A stretch of 64,000 nucleotides of DNA from Butyrivibrio sp. Its GTDB lineage: Bacteria; Bacillota; Clostridia; Lachnospirales; Lachnospiraceae. Below are positions 24,614 to 33,950 of the stretch, piece by piece; the first letter of the stretch is position 1; the number at the start of each line of letters is the position of its first letter. The notes beneath the pieces are model-generated. The model ran no database searches, had not been told where the DNA came from, and worked only from the letters and a program-made list of their open reading frames with translations. The stretch lies in NCBI GenBank assembly GCA_017470505.1, contig JAFUYO010000036.1, forward strand, positions 1-64,000, read 5' to 3'. A program made the translations under genes and the position numbers.

Positions 24614-26050
24614 TCACAGCCAAAACATGATGGTTCTGGTGTCCTCAAAAGTCGTGTAGGAAATCTGTGATGTATCACCCTGCATATAATCAAAGACCTT
24701 GTGCTCTGTTATGAGCTGTTCAAAGAGCTCATCATACACCTCATCGGTTGCGCACTTTATAGTCACGTTGCCTGAGCCGTCCTTGTATCTTCTGTCGAAG
24801 AGTTCATCGACAAGGGTGAGCTCAGCCCGTGTGAAATACTCATCCTCTCTCACGTAAAAATTGTCCGTCAGGCTGCTGCATACAGGCATGTAGATCTCGT
24901 CGGAAATCCTGTGGGTTCTCTCGATCTCATCGGTAGTAACATTCAGATAGTCGTAATTTACATCGGGGAGCTTGCTCGCATCCGCGCTCTCTCCCGACAC
25001 TGTCTGATATGAGGCATCGCCCCATGTCACGTCAAAGTAGTAATACGCGTTGTTGCACCTGACCAGATTCCAGGCGTGCCTCACTTCGCTGCTGTTCTTG
25101 GTGTTTACAAATCCCGTGACCAGGGTACTGGATATACCGAGCTTTCCCAGCAGGTACTGCGCCGCCTTGGCGTAGCCGTTGCACACGCTCCTGCCATCTA
25201 AGAATACCGAGCAGATATTCTGATTGTCGTTTGCGGACATGTCGTAATCCGTGTTCTCTATCAAATATTCATAGACATATCTGATGGCGTAGTAGTCATC
25301 GTCCGAAGATGGAGCCTTTGCAAGAGCCCTGTTCACAACCTCGTTTATCCTTCTCTTCCTGCTCTTCACCTCATCGCTGTCATAGATGTAGTTTCCCGTA
25401 AAAGATATCTTGGTGATGGTATCTCCGACCGAATAATTGGTGTAGTGATATCCGTCCACGTAAAAAATTTCCGGATGATCTGCCATGCAGTAGTCAAACA
25501 CCAGCTCAATTGCCTCGTCGCTGGTTGTTGAGACGCATACATCCTCAGCCAGATTCTCCATTATAGTCAGGATCTCCACATATAATGTCTTTCCGGAATC
25601 CGTTAGCCTCTCATAGGCATACAGCCCCTCCTGCTGCCTCTTTTTGGCCTCCATCCCGTCATCGGTGATCCCGATATCCTCTCTCTTTTTCTTGTCGTCA
25701 GCATCGAGCCCGCTTCCCCCAAAGCCCTGATACCCCATGAAAAAATCCGCATCCGGCGCATGGAAATCAAAGCCCTCAAAAAGCGATGTCTCATCGTCCT
25801 TGGGCTCATCTGTACTCGAATACTCAGCGGCAGCCTCTTCTTCCTTGGTATCATCCACTACGATCGGCTCAAACAGATCGGCTGATGACACATCTTCAGT
25901 CTGTTCAATAACCACCTGGTCGTCGTACTCCATGGGATCGAGTATCCCGAGTGCCTTGAGATAATCCTCGAGGCTCTCGTACCTGCATCCTGTCAGGAGC
26001 GCCATAATGAGTATCAGCACCGCTGTAACAATCGCTGTTCTGGATTTCAA
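24614..26050 (-). CDS. transglutaminase-like lipoprotein
   Basis: The 478-residue protein starts with a signal sequence and lipobox LLTGC (Cys22), so it should be anchored outside the cytoplasmic membrane. An acidic low-complexity region follows (about 35-110). The transglutaminase-like core carries the Cys-His-Asp triad: GRSVCNGYAKAAQYLL, then VRHAWNLV and YYYFDVTWGD. Such domains act as cysteine proteases or cross-linkers at the cell surface. The gene sits about 35 bases after prfC in the same direction. Confidence 0.88.
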   Translation of the reverse strand: MKSRTAIVTAVLILIMALLTGCRYESLEDYLKALGILDPMEYDDQVVIEQTEDVSSADLFEPIVVDDTKEEEAAAEYSSTDEPKDDETSLFEGFDFHAPDADFFMGYQGFGGSGLDADDKKKREDIGITDDGMEAKKRQQEGLYAYERLTDSGKTLYVEILTIMENLAEDVCVSTTSDEAIELVFDYCMADHPEIFYVDGYHYTNYSVGDTITKISFTGNYIYDSDEVKSRKRRINEVVNRALAKAPSSDDDYYAIRYVYEYLIENTDYDMSANDNQNICSVFLDGRSVCNGYAKAAQYLLGKLGISSTLVTGFVNTKNSSEVRHAWNLVRCNNAYYYFDVTWGDASYQTVSGESADASKLPDVNYDYLNVTTDEIERTHRISDEIYMPVCSSLTDNFYVREDEYFTRAELTLVDELFDRRYKDGSGNVTIKCATDEVYDELFEQLITEHKVFDYMQGDTSQISYTTFEDTRTIMFWL

Positions 26051-26083
26051 AAAAACTCCTCCAAAGGGGCCGTGTTATTACAA

Positions 26084-27688
26084 TCAGTTCTTCTTGAACT
26101 CTGAAAGAACAAGCCCCTTGTTTCTCTCCATTGTCATACCGACACTCCACTCATTCACAAACAGAAGGAGCGGTCTGTCGTGCATATCCTTGATCTTCTT
26201 CATATCGGAAGTGCCGACAAGTGAAGACATATCCACGTCCTCGTTGTCTACCCATCTGATGTACTCATACGGAAGGGACTCAAGGATGATATCAACATTG
26301 TACTCGCTTTCAAGCCTGAACTTCAAGACATCAAACTGAAGTACGCCCACAACTCCTACTATGATCTCCTCAAGTCCTGTGTTGTACTCCTGGAATATCT
26401 GGATAGCGCCCTCTTGGGCGATCTGTGTGATGCCCTTTACAAACTGCTTTCTCTTCATGGTGTCCACCTGACGTACCCTCGCAAAATGCTCAGGTGCAAA
26501 GGTGGGGATTCCTTCGTAGGTCACGCTGTCCTTGGGCATGCAGACCGTATCTCCTATTGAAAAGATACCCGGGTCAAACACGCCCATTATGTCCCCGGCG
26601 TAGGCTTCGGAGAGGATTTTTCTCTCATCTGCCATCAGCTGCTGGGGCTGGGAGAGGCGCATGACCTTGCCGCTCTGCATATGCTTTACTTCCTTGTCGG
26701 CGTCGTACCTCCCGGAACATATCCTCATGAAGGCCACCCTGTCTCTGTGGGCCTTGTTCATGTTGGCCTGGATCTTGAAAACAAAGGCTGTAAAATCGTG
26801 CTCCAAAGGGTCTATGACCTCTCCCTCTGCCGACGACCTTCCCGTTGGCGGTGTCGCCATCTTGAGGAAGTGGTGCAAAAACAGCTCGACGCCGAAGTTC
26901 TGAAGTGCTGAGCCGAAAAATACCGGTGTCAGCTCTCCCTTTCTGACCTTTTCAAGGTCGTACTCAGCGCCCGCTCCGTCCAAAAGCTCGATCTCGGAGC
27001 TGAGCTTATCTAAAGCGTCCTGCCCGATTTCCGAGTCGAGCAGAGCCTTATCGTTCATTGTTATGATAGTCTCTTTTCCCTCTTTGGTTCCCTTCTGGGT
27101 CTCAGAGAAGGTGACTATATGAGCCTCACGCCTGTCGTAGATGCCCTTGAAATTCCTGCCCGATCCGATAGGCCAGTTCATGGGGCAGGTCGCGATTCCG
27201 AGGTTGTTCTCGATGTCATCCAAAAGATCGAAGGTGTCCATCGCATCCCTGTCCAACTTGTTGATAAAGGTAAAGATCGGGATATGGCTCATTGCGCAGA
27301 CCTTGAAGAGCTTTCTGGTCTGTGCTTCAACGCCCTTACCGGCATCAATTACCATGACCGCCGAGTCCGCAGCCATCAGGGTTCTGTACGTATCCTCCGA
27401 GAAATCCTGGTGCCCCGGGGTGTCAAGGATGTTGATGCAGCATCCGTCAAAATTAAACTGAAGGACGGAGCTGGTTACAGAGATACCTCTCTGCTTCTCA
27501 ATCTCCATCCAGTCAGATACCGCATGTCGTGCAGTTGCCTTGCCCTTGACAGAGCCGGCCATATTGATTGCCCCGCCGTACAGAAGAAACTTCTCCGTCA
27601 GAGTCGTCTTCCCCGCATCCGGGTGCGAAATAATGGCAAACGTACGCCTCTTATTAATTTCCTGTATCGTATCCTTACTATTGCTCAT
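26084..27688 (-). CDS. prfC: peptide chain release factor 3
   Basis: The 534-residue translational GTPase has G1 ISHPDAGKTTLTEKF, the switch I pattern KGKATARHAVSDWMEIEKQRGISV, G3 DTPGHQDF and G4 NKLDRD. The C-terminal domain has the RF3 pattern FQEYNTGLEEIIVGVVG. It recycles RF1/RF2 after termination. Length and domain order are normal. Confidence 0.97.
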   Translation of the reverse strand: MSNSKDTIQEINKRRTFAIISHPDAGKTTLTEKFLLYGGAINMAGSVKGKATARHAVSDWMEIEKQRGISVTSSVLQFNFDGCCINILDTPGHQDFSEDTYRTLMAADSAVMVIDAGKGVEAQTRKLFKVCAMSHIPIFTFINKLDRDAMDTFDLLDDIENNLGIATCPMNWPIGSGRNFKGIYDRREAHIVTFSETQKGTKEGKETIITMNDKALLDSEIGQDALDKLSSEIELLDGAGAEYDLEKVRKGELTPVFFGSALQNFGVELFLHHFLKMATPPTGRSSAEGEVIDPLEHDFTAFVFKIQANMNKAHRDRVAFMRICSGRYDADKEVKHMQSGKVMRLSQPQQLMADERKILSEAYAGDIMGVFDPGIFSIGDTVCMPKDSVTYEGIPTFAPEHFARVRQVDTMKRKQFVKGITQIAQEGAIQIFQEYNTGLEEIIVGVVGVLQFDVLKFRLESEYNVDIILESLPYEYIRWVDNEDVDMSSLVGTSDMKKIKDMHDRPLLLFVNEWSVGMTMERNKGLVLSEFKKN

Positions 27689-27722
27689 TTTGTTTTTCCC
27701 ATTTCACAGTTCATATGAGTAA

Positions 27723-27747
27723 GGGCTGTGGAAATTTTCCACAGCCC
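27723..27747. repeat. perfect palindrome between pnp and prfC
   Basis: GGGCTGTGGAA and TTCCACAGCCC form an 11-base stem (27723-27747). No clear T-run follows on either strand, so termination is uncertain. A weaker GTCATG/CATGAC stem lies at 27778-27805. These are the only structures in the 155-base gap. Confidence 0.55.
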
Positions 27748-27843
27748 GTATTATGTCAATAACCTCGCCAAGCGGAAGTCATGCTCTCGCTTCGCTCGCC
27801 ATGACAAGCTTCACACTAGGCTCGAAAGGACCTCGCCAAGTGT

Positions 27844-29934
27844 TCAGCTTTGTGCACAATCCTTGATTGAGAAGCTTATTCTGCCCATCTTGTCCTTGCC
27901 AAGGCATACAACCCTTACTGTGTCACCGAGAGTGAGCACATCCTCAACACGGTCAATCCTCTCCTTGGAGATCTTGCTGATGTGTACCATTCCCTCTTTT
28001 CCGGGTGCAAACTCAACGAATGCTCCGAACTCCTTGATGCTCACAACCTTACCTGTGAAGATCTGTCCTTTCTCAAAGTCTGTAACGATGGTCTTGACCA
28101 TATCAACAGCCTTTGCGATCGCATCCTTGTCCTCCCCGCAGACTGAAACCTTGCCGTCATCCGTGATGTCGATCTTGACACCTGTGCGTGCGATGATCTC
28201 ATTGATCGTCTTGCCGCGCTGTCCGACAACATCTCCGATCTTCTCGGGATCAATCTGGATAAACTCAATCTTGGGAGCGTACCTGGACACTTCCTTGCGG
28301 GGCTCGGCAATCGCCTTGCTCATGCACTCATCCATGATGAAGAATCTGGCCTCGCGGCACTGTGCAATAGCTGTCTCAACGATAGGCTTTGTGAGACCGT
28401 GGATCTTGATATCCATCTGGATAGCTGTGATACCGTCTTTGGTGCCTGTTACCTTAAAGTCCATGTCTCCGAAGAAATCCTCAAGACCCTGGATATCTGT
28501 AAGTACGATGAAATCATCGTCTGTATCGCCTGTTACAAGACCGCATGAAATACCTGCAACCATCTTCTTGATCGGAACACCTGCTGCCATGAGTGACATG
28601 CAAGAAGCGCAGGTAGAAGCCATTGATGTTGATCCGTTTGACTCAAAGGTCTCCGATACTGCACGGATGGCGTAAGGGAACTCCTCAACGCTGGGAAGTA
28701 CAGGAAGGAGTGCTCTCTCGGCAAGTGCGCCGTGACCGATCTCTCTTCTTCCGGGACCTCTTGAAACCTTCGTCTCACCTACTGAATATGCAGGGAAGTT
28801 GTACTGGTGTACATATCTCTTGTCTGCTGCAAAAGCGTCGAGTCCCTCAACCTTCTGAGCCTCTGAGAGAGGTGCAAGCGTTACAACGTCACAGATCTGT
28901 GTCTGTCCACGGGTGAACATTGCGCTTCCGTGTACTCTCGGAACTGTGTCAACCTCTGCTGAAAGAGGTCTGATCTGCTTGATGTCACGTCCGTCGGGTC
29001 TCTTGTGATCCTTTAAGATCATCTTGCGGACTGTCTTCTTCTCATACTGATAGATAGCCTCTCCGAGGATTGCAAGCCACTCCTCGTTATCAGCAAACTT
29101 CTCTGTGAGCCTGTCTGTGATCTGTGCTATATTGTTCTCCCTTGTCTGCTTGTCGTCTGTAAATACAGCCTTCTCCATCTCCTCGGGAGGAACAACCTCT
29201 TTGATTGCAGCAAAGAGCTCCTCAGGTACTGCGCAGCTGGTGTACTCATGCTTGGGCTTTCCAACCTCAGATACGATCCCCTTGAAGAACTCGATGATCT
29301 GAAGGTTTACGTCGTGTGCCTTGTAGATGGCTTCCTTCATCTTTTCCTCGGGTATCTCGTTGGCTCCGGCCTCGATCATGATGACCTTCTGTCCTACAGA
29401 AGCAACGGTGAGCTTTAAGTCTCCCTTGTTCCACTGTTCCTGAGTGGGGTTTACGATGAGTTCTCCGTCGATCATACCGATCTGTGTCATTGCGCAGGGA
29501 CCATCAAAAGGAATATCTGAAATTGAAACAGATACAGAAGCGCCGAGCATTGCTACAAGCTCCGGACGCGCCTCGGGATCAACAGCCATTACCATTGTCT
29601 CGATCGTCACGTCGTTTCTGTAATCCTTGGGGAAAAGAGGACGCATAGGACGGTCAATTACTCTGCTGGTCAGTATAGCGTTCTCTGAGGGCTTACCCTC
29701 TCTCTTGTTGTATCCACCGGGGAATTTTCCGACTGCATAGAACTTCTCGCCGTACTCAACTGAAAGCGGGAAGAAATCAATTCCGTCTCTGGGCTTTGCT
29801 GAAGCTGTAGCCGTGCAGAGAACCGTCGTGTCTCCGTACTGCATGAATGCGCATCCGTTAGCCTGTTTTCCAACCTTGCCGATCTCAACCTTGAGAGTGC
29901 GGCCTGCAAGTTCCATTGTGTAAGTTTTTACCAT
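27844..29934 (-). CDS. pnp: polyribonucleotide nucleotidyltransferase (PNPase)
   Basis: The 696-residue 3'-5' phosphorolytic exoribonuclease has two RNase PH domains, the second with FTRGQTQICDVVTLAPLSEAQ and GRREIGHGALAERAL. KH (IDPEKIGDVVGQRGKTINEII, about 560-580) and S1 (FTGKVVSIKEFGAFVEFAPGKEG) domains close it. It degrades and tails mRNA. A large hairpin in the rpsO-pnp gap (30034-30079) may be the site of autoregulation, as in E. coli. Confidence 0.98.
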   Translation of the reverse strand: MVKTYTMELAGRTLKVEIGKVGKQANGCAFMQYGDTTVLCTATASAKPRDGIDFFPLSVEYGEKFYAVGKFPGGYNKREGKPSENAILTSRVIDRPMRPLFPKDYRNDVTIETMVMAVDPEARPELVAMLGASVSVSISDIPFDGPCAMTQIGMIDGELIVNPTQEQWNKGDLKLTVASVGQKVIMIEAGANEIPEEKMKEAIYKAHDVNLQIIEFFKGIVSEVGKPKHEYTSCAVPEELFAAIKEVVPPEEMEKAVFTDDKQTRENNIAQITDRLTEKFADNEEWLAILGEAIYQYEKKTVRKMILKDHKRPDGRDIKQIRPLSAEVDTVPRVHGSAMFTRGQTQICDVVTLAPLSEAQKVEGLDAFAADKRYVHQYNFPAYSVGETKVSRGPGRREIGHGALAERALLPVLPSVEEFPYAIRAVSETFESNGSTSMASTCASCMSLMAAGVPIKKMVAGISCGLVTGDTDDDFIVLTDIQGLEDFFGDMDFKVTGTKDGITAIQMDIKIHGLTKPIVETAIAQCREARFFIMDECMSKAIAEPRKEVSRYAPKIEFIQIDPEKIGDVVGQRGKTINEIIARTGVKIDITDDGKVSVCGEDKDAIAKAVDMVKTIVTDFEKGQIFTGKVVSIKEFGAFVEFAPGKEGMVHISKISKERIDRVEDVLTLGDTVRVVCLGKDKMGRISFSIKDCAQS

Positions 29935-30033
29935 TTTCTCTCCTTCTTAGCTCATCCGCGATCCCTCATCCGAAATAAAGTTTCGCTTCGGGGGCGTGTG
30001 CATTAAATAAAATTTTTTTCTTTTATAAACACC

Positions 30034-30079
30034 AAAAGACGGAATAGAGCTGACATGTGCCAGCCATATCCCGCCTTTT
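30034..30079 (-). terminator. long hairpin between rpsO and pnp
   Basis: On the minus strand a 22-base stem, AAAAGGCGGGATA pairing with TATTCCGTCTTTT plus an inner GGCTGGCA/TGTCAGC part, contains several G-U pairs and starts 13 bases after the rpsO stop. TTTT closes the stem and U-rich sequence follows. It can act as a partial terminator or as a double-strand RNase target. Confidence 0.7.
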
Positions 30080-30092
30080 ACAGTTTCAAAAA

Positions 30093-30359
30093 TTACTTTC
30101 TCAGACCAAGGTCTGCTATAAGCTTACGATAGCTCTCGATATCCTTCTTCTTGAGGTATCCTAAAAGGCTTCTTCTCTGACCTACCATCTTGAGAAGTCC
30201 TCTTCTTGAGTGGTGATCCTTGGGGTTCTTCTGAAGGTGGTCGTTGAGCTCCTTGATCCTCTCTGTGAGGATAGCTACCTGAACCTCAGGTGAACCTGTG
30301 TCTCCCTCTTTTCTTGCAAACTTGCTGATAACTTCTGTTTTCTTTTCCTTTGTGATCAT
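30093..30359 (-). CDS. rpsO: 30S ribosomal protein S15
   Basis: The 88-residue protein matches S15 over its length: [42 protein letters not shown]. It binds the central domain of 16S rRNA early in 30S assembly. AAAAGGAG precedes the ATG. The 170-base gap upstream, to ribF, is long and GC-rich. It could carry an S15-binding leader, but I could not fold a convincing structure by eye. A small ACAGAA/TTCTGT hairpin sits near its ribF end. Confidence 0.98.
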   Translation of the reverse strand: MITKEKKTEVISKFARKEGDTGSPEVQVAILTERIKELNDHLQKNPKDHHSRRGLLKMVGQRRSLLGYLKKKDIESYRKLIADLGLRK

Positions 30360-30529
30360 TTTCTTCTCCTTTTAAATCTGTGTTTCAAAATCCGCCTGTT
30401 ACCAGGGCCCGGTTGGAGTTTCCGCCGCCGTAGTAAAGGTAAACTCTGTACCATCTGCGCCCGCATGACTGTTTTTCGGACGCCAGCCTACTTATGTTAG
30501 CACAGAACTCTTCTTCTGTAAAGGACTAT

Positions 30530-31432
30530 TTATGTCTTCTTTATATCTTCCTGCATCCGGGCCTTTAACGCTTCTATGCTGTCAAACTTCATCTCCGGGC
30601 GCATGAACCTCGTCAGCTTAAGGCTCATAAACTTCCCGTAGACATCGCTGTCAAAGTCGTAGATATATGTCTCTGCGCCAACCCTCTCCCCGTCGGAGAT
30701 AGTCGGTTTTCTCCCGATATTGGTCATACCCCTGTAGCTTTTGCCATCGAGAGTAACTATACTGCTGTAGACTCCGTAGGGCGGAAGGAGCTTGTTGTCG
30801 GGAGGAAGCAAATTCACTGTCGGAATGCCGATAGTGTGCCCGAGATGCCTTCCGTGCTCAATTATCCCCGAGATGCTGTAGTAGTCGCCAAGGAGTCTTT
30901 TGGCCATCTCCATGTTTCCGTCCGCGACTTCCCTTCTGACTCTAGACGAGCTGACTTCCTCTCCGTCAACCCTCACCTTGTCGATGAGCTCAAGGTCGTA
31001 CCCAAGCTCCCTCGAGAGATTCCGCAAAAGAAAGCAGTCTCCCCTTCCCTTGTCGCCGAAGCTCACATCCACTCCCGCGGCAATATAGGAGGCTCTGAGT
31101 TTTCCCACCAGTATTTCCCGGACAAAGGTATCCGGGGGCGTCGCCGCGCTCTCCTTCGTGAGCGGAAATTCCAGCAGGTAGTCGATCCCCATCTCCTCAA
31201 AGGCCCTGCGCTTTTCATCCCTTGTGAAGAGCTGCGGTATCTTCCTGCCGGTGAAGAACTCCTCGGGTGATGGCTCAAACGTGAATACCACGCTCGCAAG
31301 AGAGTCCGCTTTTTCATTGGTAATAAGCGACAACAGCTTTTTATGACCGATGTGGATACCGTCAAACTTGCCCATAGCAACCGCGCATCTGCCATCTGTA
31401 TTCAGTTCGCCGGGATCTGATAATATCTTCAA
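30530..31432 (-). CDS. ribF: bifunctional riboflavin kinase / FAD synthetase
   Basis: The 300-residue enzyme has an N-terminal nucleotidyltransferase domain, with MGKFDGIHIGHKKLL (about 20-34) and SSSRVRREV, and a C-terminal flavokinase domain with GRHLGHTIGIPTVNL and GVYSS. It turns riboflavin into FMN and FAD. Its product FMN is the cofactor of RnfG and RnfD encoded further along. It follows truB by 35 bases. Confidence 0.97.
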   Translation of the reverse strand: MKILSDPGELNTDGRCAVAMGKFDGIHIGHKKLLSLITNEKADSLASVVFTFEPSPEEFFTGRKIPQLFTRDEKRRAFEEMGIDYLLEFPLTKESAATPPDTFVREILVGKLRASYIAAGVDVSFGDKGRGDCFLLRNLSRELGYDLELIDKVRVDGEEVSSSRVRREVADGNMEMAKRLLGDYYSISGIIEHGRHLGHTIGIPTVNLLPPDNKLLPPYGVYSSIVTLDGKSYRGMTNIGRKPTISDGERVGAETYIYDFDSDVYGKFMSLKLTRFMRPEMKFDSIEALKARMQEDIKKT

Positions 31433-31467
31433 AACATCTCTCCAAATCTCAGAAAATGCACTGCCTG

Positions 31468-32427
31468 TCAGCTCTCGTAAAAAAACTTTTCGACGTCAAA
31501 CACTCTGGTCCGTCCGTTGTATCTGTAGATACCGAAAAAAACTCCATCCTCTGAATAGACTCTCACCCTGTCGCCGCCCTTGTACATCTCACCTGAGTAC
31601 TCCTCATCGGAAATACCTTCAGGGTCCTCACAAAATACGTTGTCAATCCTGAAGCTGTTGCCGTTTACAAGGAGCTTGTAAGCGCTGTCCTTGACCTTGA
31701 TGGCATCGAGGTCCCTGAAGATGTACTCGGGTGATTCTATGATTTCAAAAATCGTTCCATCATCCCGCATCTGCTCGATCTCTTTGAGCGTATGCGCACT
31801 TTCAAGGTGAAATGCCCCGACGCTCGTCCTCGTCAGATGCTGCATGGCCGCCCCGCACCCGAGCCTTAGACCTATATCGTGGCACAGGGTCCTGATATAT
31901 GTCCCCTTCGAGCACTTGACTTCCATGGTAAAAAGATGCTCCGAATCAAGCAAAGAATCGTCAAGGACAGAGATTGCTCCAATATGTACCTTCCTCGGCT
32001 CTCTCTCAATCTCTTTTCCCTCCCTTGCAAGCTCATAGAGCTTTTTGCCGTCCTTCTTAATGGCCGAAAACATGGGAGGTACCTGGTCATAGTCGCCGAC
32101 AAAGGCCTGCACCGCGCCGTGAAGCTCATCTCTTGTGACGTTAACATCCTGCATATCAAGAACTTTTCCCGACATGTCCTGAGTGTCAGTCGTAACTCCA
32201 AGCCTGCAGACGCAGATGTACTCCTTGTCGTGGTCGGTCAGCATCTGCACGAGCTTCGTCCCCGTCCCAAGGCACACAACAAGGACTCCGACCGCATCGG
32301 GGTCAAGTGTCCCGGTGTGACCTATTTTTTTCTGGTGCAGGATCCCGCGAAGCTTTGCGACCACATCGTTCGATGTGTATCCCGCCTCTTTATATACATT
32401 AATCAGACCATTGTACTTATTAGCCAT
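31468..32427 (-). CDS. truB: tRNA pseudouridine-55 synthase
   Basis: The 319-residue enzyme has the catalytic Asp in HTGTLDPDAVGVLVV (about 37-51), GDYDQVPPMFSAIKKDGKKLYELAR and the CSKGTYIRTLCHDIG motif. A PUA-like C-terminal part (about 245-319) is present. It isomerises U55 in the T-loop of tRNAs. Confidence 0.97.
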   Translation of the reverse strand: MANKYNGLINVYKEAGYTSNDVVAKLRGILHQKKIGHTGTLDPDAVGVLVVCLGTGTKLVQMLTDHDKEYICVCRLGVTTDTQDMSGKVLDMQDVNVTRDELHGAVQAFVGDYDQVPPMFSAIKKDGKKLYELAREGKEIEREPRKVHIGAISVLDDSLLDSEHLFTMEVKCSKGTYIRTLCHDIGLRLGCGAAMQHLTRTSVGAFHLESAHTLKEIEQMRDDGTIFEIIESPEYIFRDLDAIKVKDSAYKLLVNGNSFRIDNVFCEDPEGISDEEYSGEMYKGGDRVRVYSEDGVFFGIYRYNGRTRVFDVEKFFYES

Positions 32428-32478
32428 GCATTTCTCTCTTCAAAACGATCATTCAGAACACTTCTCTGAACAGTTATC

Positions 32479-32514
32479 AAAAAACAGATAAATGCAAAAA
32501 GTCACATTTATCTG
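32479..32514 (-). terminator. Rho-independent terminator between nrnA and truB
   Basis: On the minus strand CAGATAAATG and CATTTATCTG form a perfect 10-base stem with a 10-base loop, followed by six T. It lies 8 bases after the nrnA stop, so some transcripts of the operon should end here. Confidence 0.75.
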
Positions 32515-32521
32515 TCTGTTC

Positions 32522-33472
32522 TTATCCCTCTAACTGTCTGTGAATATATTTCGTGATATTGTTGATGACATCGTGCTGTGTTCCGTTGACAATGCACCCT
32601 GCGGCTCTCACGTGTCCGCCGCCTCCGAGCATCTTGGCAACCTCTTCCACATTCACTATGCCGCTTGAGCGCAGAGAGACCTTGTACTCCAGGGGCGCTA
32701 TCTCATACATGAATATGGCACATTCGACACCGACAGTCAAAAGCAGCTGATTGACAATGCCGTCGAGATCATTGCTCTCGGCGCCGTAGAACTCCATGTT
32801 CTGTCTCGATACCACTGAGACAATGCACTTTCCGTCCATCAGCATGATGCTCTCCAAAAGAGCTCTTCCGAGTATCTGGTTCTGGAGATATGTCTTTTCA
32901 TAAAAGACGTGATCGATAAGTTTCCCAAAATCAAAGCCGTAGGAAATGAGCTCTGCCGCAACACGCAATGTCTTGGGCGAAGTGTTGTTGTACTTGAATA
33001 CACCCGTATCCGTCACAATTCCCGTGTAGATGGCCTTGGCGATATCAAGGTCAATCCTGTCTTTGTCAAGCACATCATATACCAGCTCACAGGCGCTGCT
33101 GGCATCAGGTACGATATAGACCTCGTCACCCGTGCCAGTGTTTGATACATGATGGTCAATATTTACTGTTTTTTTGGCCGCGTCAAAAAACTTTTCAGCT
33201 TCGCCAATCCGATCCTTGGAGCAGTCCACAACTATAAACAGATCGTAGCTCTTTACATCCGTCTTAAACTCCGTATTAACTATGTCTGAACCCTCAATAA
33301 AAGTTAGCTCCGGCAAAACCTTTTCAAGGAATACATCCACCCTGACCTTTGGATAGTTCTTTTTGATGTAAAGGTACATAGCAAGTGACGATCCTGTTGC
33401 ATCCCCGTCAGGCCTGACATGGGAGCTGATCCCTATGGTCTTTGCGCCGCCAATGAGCTGATCAATATTCAT
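32522..33472 (-). CDS. nrnA: DHH/DHHA1 phosphoesterase, NrnA-like
   Basis: The 316-residue protein has SSHVRPDGDATGSSLAM (about 16-32), VDCSKDRIGEAE, the DHH motif NIDHHVSNTG and a DHHA1 C-terminus with MLGGGGHVRAAG. NrnA enzymes degrade nanoRNAs and pAp or cyclic dinucleotide products. It overlaps rbfA by 4 bases in the standard infB operon order. Confidence 0.95.
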   Translation of the reverse strand: MNIDQLIGGAKTIGISSHVRPDGDATGSSLAMYLYIKKNYPKVRVDVFLEKVLPELTFIEGSDIVNTEFKTDVKSYDLFIVVDCSKDRIGEAEKFFDAAKKTVNIDHHVSNTGTGDEVYIVPDASSACELVYDVLDKDRIDLDIAKAIYTGIVTDTGVFKYNNTSPKTLRVAAELISYGFDFGKLIDHVFYEKTYLQNQILGRALLESIMLMDGKCIVSVVSRQNMEFYGAESNDLDGIVNQLLLTVGVECAIFMYEIAPLEYKVSLRSSGIVNVEEVAKMLGGGGHVRAAGCIVNGTQHDVINNITKYIHRQLEG

Positions 33473-33894
33473 TCATCCTCCTGATTCGTAAATGAGGCAT
33501 CGGCATCATCTATTTCTTCCCCTCTTGCCAGTCTCGCCTCATTGTCCCTGGCTGTCACTTCATCAATCTTTTTGGACATGTTGATCGCATATTCAATGGA
33601 ATCGTCCATGATGAAACGAAGCTCAGGTGTATATCTCATGTTTAGTTCTTTTGCAAGGGTACTGCGTATGTAACCCGCAGCCGATCCAAGTCCCTCCTCG
33701 CATCTCTTTCTCTCCTCGTCATCCCCCATGACGCTGACCCACACCTTGCAGGTCTTGAGATCCGGTGCGACCTCCACATCCATAACGGAAGTGAAGGGGC
33801 TGATCCTGGGATCCTTGCTGTATCTGATGGCTTCTGAGATCACCTTCATGACCTCGCCATTGATTCTTCTGTTCTTGTTGCTGTTTTTACGCAT
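33469..33894 (-). CDS. rbfA: 30S ribosome-binding factor A
   Basis: The 141-residue KH-fold protein has INGEVMKVISEAIRY, DPRISPFTSVMDVEVAPDLKT and LRFIMDDSIEYAINM, all typical of RbfA. It matures the 16S rRNA 5' end during 30S assembly. The C-terminal 20 residues are acidic. It overlaps nrnA by 4 bases. Confidence 0.97.
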   Translation of the reverse strand: MRKNSNKNRRINGEVMKVISEAIRYSKDPRISPFTSVMDVEVAPDLKTCKVWVSVMGDDEERKRCEEGLGSAAGYIRSTLAKELNMRYTPELRFIMDDSIEYAINMSKKIDEVTARDNEARLARGEEIDDADASFTNQEDE

Positions 33895-33950
33895 AATGAT
33901 TACCTCCGTAATAAACGCAGCGCTCCGCGAAGGTCTGCGGGAACAGGTAG

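Noticed and set aside
27723-27747. Rho-independent terminator of pnp
   Set aside because: The stem is perfect, but no T-run follows on the minus strand, so it is listed as a palindrome only.
30360-30529. Defined riboswitch or S15 leader upstream of rpsO
   Set aside because: The gap is long and GC-rich, but no family-specific structure could be recognised by eye.
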